Below are positions 16,567-23,930 of a DNA stretch of 36,287 nt, in pieces. Both the position numbers and the translations under genes were made by a program. Location of the stretch: positions 1 through 36,287 of the forward strand of contig JAQWWZ010000042.1 in the NCBI GenBank assembly GCA_029254745.1, written 5' to 3'. The DNA is from Opitutales bacterium (lineage in GTDB: Bacteria; Verrucomicrobiota; Verrucomicrobiia; Opitutales; Seribacteraceae). Under the pieces are notes generated by a model. The model saw nothing but the letters and a program-made list of their open reading frames with translations, did no database searches and had not been told where the DNA came from. Every line of letters starts with the position of its first letter. Position 1 is the stretch's first letter.

Positions 16567-17670
16567 TTAGTTGGATTCTCTAGGAAAATTTACAAGTGGC
16601 CAAAGAGACGCCCCGCACGCTTCCGCAATTTGGTTAAATTCCATGATTTCATTTTCAGAAAAAAGGAGGCCACCTGCTTTGGCACTGCGTTTGGCAAATG
16701 CAGCTTCTATTTGCCCAGGTAGAATACAGTTTTTATTACCTCCTGATAAAATATCATCTAGGACAACCTTCACATTTTCTACCTGCGTGCGTCCAAAAGC
16801 AAAACTTCCAGAACTAATAGCATCCGGGTGGATTACCTGAAAATAAAAATTAGTGGTATGCTTGTCCCCATCCTCCAAGTGATGGCTTCGCAGGGTTGGC
16901 TTTGAGGCCCCAATCAAACCGGCAGTAATCTCGTTAATCAGGGAAAGGCCGTATCCCTTATGGGCACCAAAGGGCTTGAGGGCAGCGACTTGGGTGGGAT
17001 CGGTTGTTTCTTGCCCAGCTTGATCCACAGCTGCTCCTTGAGGGAGGCTTTTACCTTCCCGCTTTAGCTGCTGAACCCGGCCCATGGCAATGACCGATGT
17101 GGCCCAGTCAATCACAACAGGAAAACCGATCGCATCCGTAGTGGGGAAGCCCCAGGAGTGAGGATTAGTTCCGAGGGTAGGGTCGCTCCCCATAAAAGGT
17201 ACAACTTCGGTTATAGATGAGGTACAATTGGTGTAAGCAATGTATCCTCTCTTGGCTGCATCCATCACATACCCCCCACCCCAAAGGTAATGAAAGGCAC
17301 GATCCACCGAGACTTGACCGATTCCGTACTGATCCGCAAGTTCTATGCAACGGTCTATCGCTTCATAGGCAGTGGCTTGCCCCAGTTTAAATTGGCAGTC
17401 CCAGACCTCAGACGAGGCAAACCTACTTGCCTTCTTAGAAATTACAGCGGCAGGTTTACATCCGCCGGCTTTCGAACCAAAAAGATCATCGAGGTGAAGA
17501 GCTTTAAGGGCATTGTGGGTGCGTATACCATGCCTGGTTGCATGAGCAGCAAATTGGGCAGCCGCCTCACATTCCGATTCATCAAAGCCTCTTTGCTTGT
17601 AAGCATGACAAACGAGCTTTCTGTGATGCTCCTCTGGAACAATATAAAACGGGTCTTCGGTGAAACTCAT
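16567..17670 (-). CDS. Ldh_2-family (malate/L-lactate/diketogulonate reductase type) NAD(P)-dependent dehydrogenase
   Basis: 367 residues, normal length for pfam02615. Diagnostic segments include ATRHGIRTHNAL near the N-terminus, GSDPTLGTNPHSWGFPT in the nucleotide-binding part, VIDWATSVIAMGRV, and FGAHKGYGLSLINEI near the active site. Relatives interconvert 2-keto and 2-hydroxy acids, such as malate, ureidoglycolate or 2,3-diketo-L-gulonate. Its start codon overlaps the stop of the upstream hydroxyacid dehydrogenase by 4 bp, implying translational coupling. The context points to a sugar-acid substrate rather than malate. Confidence 0.88.
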   Translation of the reverse strand: MSFTEDPFYIVPEEHHRKLVCHAYKQRGFDESECEAAAQFAAHATRHGIRTHNALKALHLDDLFGSKAGGCKPAAVISKKASRFASSEVWDCQFKLGQATAYEAIDRCIELADQYGIGQVSVDRAFHYLWGGGYVMDAAKRGYIAYTNCTSSITEVVPFMGSDPTLGTNPHSWGFPTTDAIGFPVVIDWATSVIAMGRVQQLKREGKSLPQGAAVDQAGQETTDPTQVAALKPFGAHKGYGLSLINEITAGLIGASKPTLRSHHLEDGDKHTTNFYFQVIHPDAISSGSFAFGRTQVENVKVVLDDILSGGNKNCILPGQIEAAFAKRSAKAGGLLFSENEIMEFNQIAEACGASLWPLVNFPRESN

Positions 17671-18650
17671 AGCTCTTTCATGTGCACAGTAAGCGGAGCC
17701 TCATTTGCCTGCGCCAGAGGGGGTTTACCTTGAAGCGCAAGAATGAGGTTATTTGCAGCCATAGTGGCCTGCCTTTGCACAGACTCGTAGGTACGGGATC
17801 CAATGTGTGGAGTGATTACAGTATTCGGTGCCCTAAGAAGTGGATGGTCAGGCGGAGGGGGCTCCTGCTCCAATACATCCGCTCCATATCCTCCAACCTG
17901 GCCAGTATCTAAAGCTTTCACCATATCCATTGTATTCACAATTTCACCTCTGGCACAATTGAGCACGACGACCCCTTTTCTCATTTCACTAAGGCTTGAT
18001 TGGTTAATCAAATTCCTGGTCTCATCCGTAAGATTTACGTGTAAACTGACCACATCTCCAGATGCTAGACAATCAGCAATGGAAGCACACCTTTGAACAG
18101 AATACTTCTGGGCAAACTCTGCATCCCAATGAAGATCGAAAGCGAATATCTTCATACCAAAGGCCTTGGCCCGCACAACTACCTCTTTTCCAATCCGTCC
18201 AAGACCAACGATGGCAATTGCTTTTCCCATTATTTCATTGCCCGTGATCCGGACCCATTCACCTGAAGCCACATGATTGGCTTCAGTGACCATTTTTCGA
18301 AAGAGAGCGAGCATAAGAGCAAAAGTATGCTCAGCCACGGTCGTATGATTTACGCCAGGACAAAAAGTAAGCGGAATATTTTGGGCACTGACATATTCGG
18401 TATCGATTTTATCCAAGCCGATTCCATATTTTGAGATCACCTTCAATTTTGGCAAAGCTTGGTCTATGACAGCACGAGTAATTTCATCATCCCCACAAAG
18501 AATAGCATCAAAATCGCCCACCAGTTCCATCATCCGGGCCTCAGGTAGTGGGCCTCGTTCCATGACTAATTCCAATCCAGCAGCTGCAAGTAGTTGATGG
18601 TGCGGACCCGGAGTATCCTGAAAAGAAGTAGTTGTGAGTAAAACTTTCAT
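17667..18650 (-). CDS. D-2-hydroxyacid dehydrogenase (phosphoglycerate dehydrogenase-like)
   Basis: About 327 residues from ATG 18650 (MKVLLTTTSF). An upstream in-frame ATG at 18716 would add 22 unlikely residues, so I prefer the internal start. The NAD-binding motif GLGRIGKEVVVRAKAFGM is followed by the acidic ribose-binding FAFD. The catalytic triad is visible as Arg in NCARGEI, Glu in EQEPPP and His in PHIGSRT. It should oxidise a D-2-hydroxyacid or reduce the matching keto acid with NAD(H). It is the first gene of the minus-strand operon and is divergent from the DUF1080 gene across an 87-bp promoter region. Confidence 0.9.
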   Translation of the reverse strand: MKVLLTTTSFQDTPGPHHQLLAAAGLELVMERGPLPEARMMELVGDFDAILCGDDEITRAVIDQALPKLKVISKYGIGLDKIDTEYVSAQNIPLTFCPGVNHTTVAEHTFALMLALFRKMVTEANHVASGEWVRITGNEIMGKAIAIVGLGRIGKEVVVRAKAFGMKIFAFDLHWDAEFAQKYSVQRCASIADCLASGDVVSLHVNLTDETRNLINQSSLSEMRKGVVVLNCARGEIVNTMDMVKALDTGQVGGYGADVLEQEPPPPDHPLLRAPNTVITPHIGSRTYESVQRQATMAANNLILALQGKPPLAQANEAPLTVHMKEL

Positions 18651-18737
18651 AAAAATATTCGATTGCCGAGTAAAGGCTTTACACGAGTTAAGCCAGACGT
18701 CAAATATACTTATCACAGCCCTGATAACATCACCAAA
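18651..18737. promoter_or_regulatory. Divergent promoter region with GTAAAGGCTTTAC palindrome
   Basis: This 87-bp gap separates the minus-strand sugar-acid operon from the plus-strand DUF1080/Gfo-Idh genes, so it must carry both promoters unless one is elsewhere. At 18670-18682 is an odd-length palindrome, GTAAAG-G-CTTTAC. Its position suits a shared operator that would co-regulate the two operons, possibly for the LacI-family protein at 13542-14591. The binding partner is inferred. Confidence 0.4.
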
Positions 18738-19400
18738 ATGAAAGAAATTAATAGAGCAATCATTCGTAAGTTGTTCACCTTCACGCTAACTTTCCTGCTT
18801 GCGACAATAGGCTTGCAAGGCAAACAAGCAAAGTGGATTGATTTATTTAACGGAAAAAACCTAGATAATTGGCACAACCCATATCCTCACGGAACCGCTA
18901 AGGTTAAGGAGGGAATCATTGAACTTGTAGCCAACAAGAAATTCTTCTTTGCCTACAATAAAAAGTTTTCAAATTTCATCATGGTCGCGGAAATCAAGCT
19001 CCCGGAAGGTAAAGCAAATTCAGGTATTCTTTTTCGGTCTCAAAAAAAAGATAACGGGTCCATGTTTGGATACCAAGCCGAAGTGGACGGCTCCGACAGG
19101 CGTTGGTCTGGAGGCTTATATGACGAAGGCAGAAGAGGTTGGATTCATCCCAAAAAACCTGTTCAAAACGCATACAATGAAAAAAACTGGAAGGATGAAC
19201 GAAAAAATGCCCTAAGACGGAGTGATTGGAACAAATACAAAATTAAATGCGAAGGAGACCATCTTCAGATTTGGGTAAATGGAGTACAAACCACCAACCT
19301 TAAAGACAACACTGATTCGAACGGATATATCGCGATTCAACATCACGGGGAGAAAGGACAGGTTTACCGCTTTCGTAATCTCCGCCTCCTGGAACTTTAA
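18738..19400 (+). CDS. Secreted DUF1080 protein (3-keto-disaccharide hydrolase-like)
   Basis: About 220 residues from ATG 18738. An in-frame ATG at 18663 would place extra residues before the signal peptide, so the internal start is preferred. The signal peptide (residues ~10-28, FTFTLTFLLATIGLQG) is followed by one DUF1080 jelly-roll domain. Its landmarks are WIDLFNGKNLDNW, SGILFRSQ, GYQAEVDGSD, WNKYKIKCEGDHLQIWVNG and a closing RFRNLRLLEL. Some DUF1080 members cleave 3-keto-glycosides. It stands first in a plus-strand run with the Gfo/Idh and isomerase genes, consistent with release of 3-keto sugars in the periplasm. Confidence 0.88.
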   Translation: MKEINRAIIRKLFTFTLTFLLATIGLQGKQAKWIDLFNGKNLDNWHNPYPHGTAKVKEGIIELVANKKFFFAYNKKFSNFIMVAEIKLPEGKANSGILFRSQKKDNGSMFGYQAEVDGSDRRWSGGLYDEGRRGWIHPKKPVQNAYNEKNWKDERKNALRRSDWNKYKIKCEGDHLQIWVNGVQTTNLKDNTDSNGYIAIQHHGEKGQVYRFRNLRLLEL

Positions 19401-19423
19401 TAATACCGCCTCCCTTTACCACC

Positions 19424-20485
19424 ATGTCATCAAAAACCTTTAAAATTGGTATAATTGGAGCCGGTCTCATTGCTGATTTCCACGCTCAGGCGTTACAGGC
19501 GATGGATGGCGTAAAATTAGTTGCCGCTTTTGCCAGAAACAAAGCAAAAGCCGATTCTTTTTCCGACAAATACCATTGCACCGGATACTCGGACCTTGAG
19601 TGCTTTTTAGCCCATGAAGACATGGATGTGGTAATCATAGGGTCGGTAAGCGGAGTACACTTGGAACATACCAGTTTAGCGGCCAAGGCTGGCAAGCACA
19701 TCATCTGCGAAAAACCCCTTGAGGTTACCCCTGAGCGTATTGACCAGATGATTCAGGTTTGCCAGGAAAACGCAGTCTCCCTTTCTGGCATATTCCCCCG
19801 TCGCTTTAATGATTCGACCTCTATTTTTAAAAACACAATCGATGAAGGCAGGCTGGGGAAAATTGTGCTTTGTGACACCGCAATCAAGTGGTGGCGACCG
19901 CAGGAATATTATGATAGCGGTGCCTGGCGAGGTTCCTGGGACTTGGACGGAGGGGGAGCCCTCATGAACCAGTCTATTCATACGATTGATTTAATGCTTC
20001 ACCTCATGGGAGATGTAAAGTCTGTGACTGCATCCGGTGGACTTGAAGCCCATCATGGCATAGAAGTTGAAGATGTTGCTGTTGCCATCGTTGAATTTCA
20101 ATCGGGAGCCAGAGGGGTGATTCAGGCATCCACTGCCTGCTTTTCAAATAGTGGCTTGCCTGCCTCCATTCACATCTGCGGAGATCAGGGGTCGATTATG
20201 ATGGTCGATGACAAGTTCAGTGTATGGGACTTAAAGAACCCCAAAAAAGAAGATGAAACCATCCTCTCCCAACATGGAATTTATGAAAATTCATCTGGGG
20301 CTGGGGCTGCTGACCCGAAAGCGATTGATTTTAAATGGCATCAAAGAAATTTCGAGGATGCCCTGGGTGCCTTACGTAGAGGTAAAAAACCAGCTATCGA
20401 TGGGCAGGAGGGGAAGCGGGCGGTCAACTTAATTTGTGCCGTCTATGAATCCATAAAAAAGGACGGACTTAAGATAAACCTTTAA
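19424..20485 (+). CDS. Gfo/Idh/MocA-family NAD(P)-dependent oxidoreductase
   Basis: 353 residues. The Rossmann motif GIIGAGLIADFHAQAL lies at the N-terminus, the family EKP motif appears as CEKPLEV near residue 97, and the substrate-domain segment NQSIHTIDL follows. There is no signal peptide, so it is cytoplasmic. Family members oxidise or reduce ring hydroxyls of sugars and inositols, often at C3, which matches the neighbouring DUF1080 gene 23 bp upstream. The next gene, a sugar isomerase, follows after 13 bp, so the three are probably co-transcribed. The substrate is not visible from sequence. Confidence 0.92.
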   Translation: MSSKTFKIGIIGAGLIADFHAQALQAMDGVKLVAAFARNKAKADSFSDKYHCTGYSDLECFLAHEDMDVVIIGSVSGVHLEHTSLAAKAGKHIICEKPLEVTPERIDQMIQVCQENAVSLSGIFPRRFNDSTSIFKNTIDEGRLGKIVLCDTAIKWWRPQEYYDSGAWRGSWDLDGGGALMNQSIHTIDLMLHLMGDVKSVTASGGLEAHHGIEVEDVAVAIVEFQSGARGVIQASTACFSNSGLPASIHICGDQGSIMMVDDKFSVWDLKNPKKEDETILSQHGIYENSSGAGAADPKAIDFKWHQRNFEDALGALRRGKKPAIDGQEGKRAVNLICAVYESIKKDGLKINL

Positions 20486-20498
20486 TTATTTATTAAAC

Positions 20499-21389
20499 AT
20501 GTACTTAACAGGTATAGCAGACGAGGCGGCAAAAGATATAAATGGGCAAATTAAAGCGACCCAAGAACTAGGTTGGAATGCGATTGAGTCCCGTTTTATA
20601 AATGGCCAAAACATTCACGACATCAGTGAAAATGTGTTTGATCAAGTGTGCGAAGCTCTCAACGGGTCTGGGGTATTCATCAATGCATTTGGCTCAGCAA
20701 TTGGGAACTGGGGCAAGGATGTAAGGGATGATTTTGCCATCACTGAACAGGAAATTGCCCGGGCCATTCCGCGAATGAAAAGATTGGGTGCCAAGTATGT
20801 ACGGATCATGAGCTATAAGGTGTTGGACCAGAAGGACCAACTTGTTAACGAGCGAGTTCGCAGGCTTCGTATAATCGTAGATTTATTTGCTTCCGCAGGA
20901 ATAACTGCCGTTCATGAGAATTGTATGAATTATGGGGGAATGAGCTGGAAGCATACCCTGGAACTTGTAGAGGCTGTGCCTGGAATGAAGCTCGTATTTG
21001 ACACTGCCAACCCAGCTTTTAATCGTGATCGGTCCAAACAAAATGAACCCTGGCAAGACCCTCTGGAATTTTATCATCAGGTTAAAGAACACATTGAATA
21101 TATTCACATCAAGGACTGCTTGAACCCTACGCCTGAGAGCAACAATAAAGAAGTATATGTTTATCCGGGTGAGGGACATGGATGCGTAAAGGAAATCCTG
21201 GCTGACCTTCAAGCAAGCAATTACAGAGGAGGCATATCAATCGAACCCCATTTGGCAGCAGTCTTTCATATCGCTGACTCTAACAATCAAACCGATGAGG
21301 ACCGGTATGATACCTATGTGCGGTATGGGCGGCAACTCATGGACATGCTCGACACAATCGGATACTCCTATCAGGCATACTCTCCTTAA
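20499..21389 (+). CDS. Cytoplasmic TIM-barrel sugar isomerase/epimerase (AP_endonuc_2 family)
   Basis: 296 residues. Metal-ligand segments of the xylose isomerase-like fold are visible in order: HEN, FDTANP, HIKD and SIEPH. There is no signal peptide. Such enzymes, paired with Gfo/Idh oxidoreductases, commonly isomerise or epimerise (keto-)sugars. It is 13 bp after the Gfo/Idh gene and ahead of the ferredoxin gene. A second but secreted TIM-barrel protein is encoded at 21779-22615. The substrate is unknown. Confidence 0.88.
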   Translation: MYLTGIADEAAKDINGQIKATQELGWNAIESRFINGQNIHDISENVFDQVCEALNGSGVFINAFGSAIGNWGKDVRDDFAITEQEIARAIPRMKRLGAKYVRIMSYKVLDQKDQLVNERVRRLRIIVDLFASAGITAVHENCMNYGGMSWKHTLELVEAVPGMKLVFDTANPAFNRDRSKQNEPWQDPLEFYHQVKEHIEYIHIKDCLNPTPESNNKEVYVYPGEGHGCVKEILADLQASNYRGGISIEPHLAAVFHIADSNNQTDEDRYDTYVRYGRQLMDMLDTIGYSYQAYSP

Positions 21390-21427
21390 TGGATTGTCTT
21401 TTTATAAAATCCTAGTAAACAAACCTC

Positions 21428-21739
21428 ATGGCAAAAGTTACTTACATTACACCCAGCGGTGAGGAAATTATTGTAGAGGACGCGATTGGTAATTTAATGG
21501 AAATTGCCCGTGAGCACGACATCGATGGTATCGAAGGGGCATGCAGCGGTTGCTGTTCTTGTGCCACCTGCCACATTCGCGTGAAACCGGAATGGTTGGA
21601 CAAAACCGGGCGTGCCACCGAAGCAGAGCAGGATCTTATTGATCTTGAAAGTGGCACAGATGAGCATAGTCGCCTCAGTTGCCAGGTGGAGATGTCCGAT
21701 GACTTAGATGGGCTCATCGTGGAAGTAGCTCCTTTTTAA
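21428..21739 (+). CDS. [2Fe-2S] ferredoxin, adrenodoxin type
   Basis: 103 residues, normal length. The cluster motif is C-x5-C-x2-C (ACSGCCSCATCH) with the fourth Cys in RLSCQV. An extra Cys sits inside the motif (SGCCSC). VEDAIGNLMEIAREHDI precedes it, as in adrenodoxin-like proteins. It should carry single electrons in the cytoplasm. It follows the isomerase gene by 38 bp on the same strand, yet no ferredoxin reductase, P450 or Rieske oxygenase occurs in the window, so its partner is unknown. Confidence 0.95.
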   Translation: MAKVTYITPSGEEIIVEDAIGNLMEIAREHDIDGIEGACSGCCSCATCHIRVKPEWLDKTGRATEAEQDLIDLESGTDEHSRLSCQVEMSDDLDGLIVEVAPF

Positions 21740-21778
21740 AAGAGCCACCTCGCTAGACCCAGGCGAATCCCCTTACAT

Positions 21779-22615
21779 TTAGAGAGCAAGTAATTCGTTC
21801 ATGAGGTGAGCGGTTTTTTCATTACCACCATCATTGCCCTCGCGGGTGGCCCATCCGCTGAATTCAATCCGCTCGAGCTCATTTCTGATTTTTTTCCAGT
21901 CCACATCCCCCTGCCCAAGCGGACAAAAACCGTTTTTAGAGCCCCAATCCTTTACATCCAACTTAAGGGTTCTTTTTCCTAAAACTCGAATCCAGTTATG
22001 GCTGGGGCCATATCTTTGCATATTTCCTATATCGTAGTAAGCCTTCACCCATTTACTGCCGATCGCATCGATATAATCCCTAAACTGCTCGGGTTTGTAA
22101 CAAAATCCATTCCATACTGTTTCAATTAAAATGTGTATTTTTAATTCATCGGCAAGAGGGAGAAGTTTCTTGATCTGCTCGATCGAGCGATCCCACACAT
22201 GTTGATGCGTTTCATTCGCTCCACCCACTTTACCCGGGACCAACAATACCGAACTGCCACCAACGGCTTGTGCTTCCCTCATCGATTGGCCAAGCCCCAC
22301 CCGGCTTTGTTCACGAACCTCAGGGCTTGGGTCTGACAACCTGGTATGCCAATGCTTGCTGTAAACCAAGCCGTGCATAGGAAGATTTATTTTATCACAT
22401 GCCTTTCTCATCGCCTCAACCTGTAAGCCCGGACCGCTTCCTTCAATTCCATCAAAGCCAAGATCTTTAAGCCTCCTCATTTTTTTCTCATCAGGTTGAG
22501 TACCAAATTTTACCGCTTTTTTTATTCGTCCCTTGAAAGAGACTGGCTTTGCAGAAAGCATCCGGCTCATGGCTAATGTACAGGAACTTGTAGCTATAAA
22601 TTGTCTTCTATGCAT
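21779..22615 (-). CDS. Secreted TIM-barrel sugar isomerase-like protein with Tat-type signal
   Basis: 278 residues. The N-terminus has a twin-arginine motif HRRQFIAT followed by a hydrophobic stretch, so export by the Tat pathway is likely. The rest is a xylose isomerase-like TIM barrel, with IETVWNG, YYDIGNMQRYG, LKLDVKDWG and a late WATREGND as likely ligand segments. It converges with the ferredoxin gene and is divergent from the cytochrome c gene. A folded, metal-loaded barrel exported to the periplasm fits an extracytoplasmic sugar-processing route. The substrate is unknown. Confidence 0.88.
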   Translation of the reverse strand: MHRRQFIATSSCTLAMSRMLSAKPVSFKGRIKKAVKFGTQPDEKKMRRLKDLGFDGIEGSGPGLQVEAMRKACDKINLPMHGLVYSKHWHTRLSDPSPEVREQSRVGLGQSMREAQAVGGSSVLLVPGKVGGANETHQHVWDRSIEQIKKLLPLADELKIHILIETVWNGFCYKPEQFRDYIDAIGSKWVKAYYDIGNMQRYGPSHNWIRVLGKRTLKLDVKDWGSKNGFCPLGQGDVDWKKIRNELERIEFSGWATREGNDGGNEKTAHLMNELLAL

Positions 22616-22784
22616 ACATCAATCAGTATATTTTTATAAACTATGTCCACGCAAATAAACTGAGTTGATAAAAACACTTGGCAAATCCTAGAAATTTTGG
22701 AGTGATCATAAGTTCGATCTCTTTACTTCTATTATGCGTCTTTTCACGGACTTCCTTTGGTACCTAGTAAAAAACCAACATTGT
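22616..22784. promoter_or_regulatory. Divergent intergenic region
   Basis: 169 bp between the minus-strand Tat-TIM-barrel gene and the preferred start of the cytochrome c gene. It must hold at least the promoter for the cytochrome/propeller/ThuA run and probably one for the TIM-barrel gene. I see no strong palindrome or terminator here. Confidence 0.4.
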
Positions 22785-23909
22785 ATGTTATTTATAAAAT
22801 TTACACATCTTAGCTTTCTTCTCTGTGCCGTACAGCTTACTTTTGGTAATACGGAGCGGGGGCAACAGATCTACAGCCAAATCTGTGTCAATTGCCATGG
22901 TCCTAATTTGGATGGTGGCATTGGGCCCAACCTAATTGATTCGTACTGGAAAAATGGAGACTCTTTTGATTCCATCTACCGGAGTATAGCGAAGGGAATT
23001 ACCGGTACCGAAATGATTGCCTATGAATTAGTTTACCCAGAAGAGGATCTTTCATCGCTCACTGCATTCATTGTAGATAAACAAGAGGGAAACCGGGAAA
23101 CTCTCCGCTCCACTTATCCCCGGGATTATTTCCAGGGTAAAAGACTGCACCCCGATCTCTTTGATTCAATAGAATCAACTTCGCAAAAGCGATTACCGGA
23201 AAATTTTTACTATGTAAAAAGAATGTTTGACGGCATTCTTCGCGGACAATCAAAGCTCTATATTTCATCACCAGGTAAATATCGTTTTAACACGGGTGGT
23301 CCAGGTCGTACATCTATCTGGGTCAATGGAAATGAAGTACTTTACAGAAACGACAAACAAGATAAATCAACCGGTATCAATCTCGACTTTGTGCTACCTG
23401 CCGGGGTCCATGATCTTGAAATTATTCACGAAGAGCCAACATCTCACTCAATGCGATTTTATGCGAGGCTTCAAAAATTAAACGGTAAACATTGGATGCT
23501 TACAGGAAAAAGTTTGGAAGGAAGTGTTCCCAAAGTTATCCGGTCAGGCCAAGAGGCAAAAGTCATTCGAAAATGGATAGATGATTTACCCCCGAGAACC
23601 TTACTCCTGCTTTTACCCAATAAGGTATTGCTGGCTTATGATTCCGCCAGTGGGAAAATTATCAAAGGGTGGGAATCTGCCTTCCTCAATCAAACTCCCT
23701 CCCTTGATAGCCGTAGTCAAAAACAGTCAGAAATCAAAGGTACGGAATTGCCTGATGTCGCAAAAACCATATTGGAAGGAAAGCAATTTAATCTGCTCCA
23801 CTATGAGACCGCTGGTGATTCCGTAAAAATTGCCACTCTGGTGGATGGAAAACAGAAAAACTTCGAGATCAGTCCGGAGGGTAAAAACTCTTACAAGCTC
23901 ACTTTCTAA
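22785..23909 (+). CDS. Periplasmic cytochrome c with PA14-like domain
   Basis: 374 residues from ATG 22785, which gives a clean signal peptide (MLFIKFTHLSFLLCAVQL...). An in-frame ATG at 22734 would add 17 residues. One heme site, CVNCH, lies at residues 34-38 after GQQIYSQI, with a candidate axial Met in GTEMIAYEL. A PA14-like beta domain (residues ~150-250, FDGILRGQSKLYISSPGKYRF and IWVNG) follows, then an unassigned beta-rich tail. It should pass electrons in the periplasm and perhaps bind carbohydrate through the PA14 part. It is 21 bp upstream of the propeller-DUF1080 gene. Confidence 0.85.
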   Translation: MLFIKFTHLSFLLCAVQLTFGNTERGQQIYSQICVNCHGPNLDGGIGPNLIDSYWKNGDSFDSIYRSIAKGITGTEMIAYELVYPEEDLSSLTAFIVDKQEGNRETLRSTYPRDYFQGKRLHPDLFDSIESTSQKRLPENFYYVKRMFDGILRGQSKLYISSPGKYRFNTGGPGRTSIWVNGNEVLYRNDKQDKSTGINLDFVLPAGVHDLEIIHEEPTSHSMRFYARLQKLNGKHWMLTGKSLEGSVPKVIRSGQEAKVIRKWIDDLPPRTLLLLLPNKVLLAYDSASGKIIKGWESAFLNQTPSLDSRSQKQSEIKGTELPDVAKTILEGKQFNLLHYETAGDSVKIATLVDGKQKNFEISPEGKNSYKLTF

Positions 23910-23930
23910 CCCAGTAACCAAAATAAGTAT

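Noticed and set aside
21722-21748. Hairpin at the ferredoxin stop as a terminator
   Set aside because: The pairing is interrupted by a bulge and the loop is about one base, so the structure would be strained and there is no good T-run.
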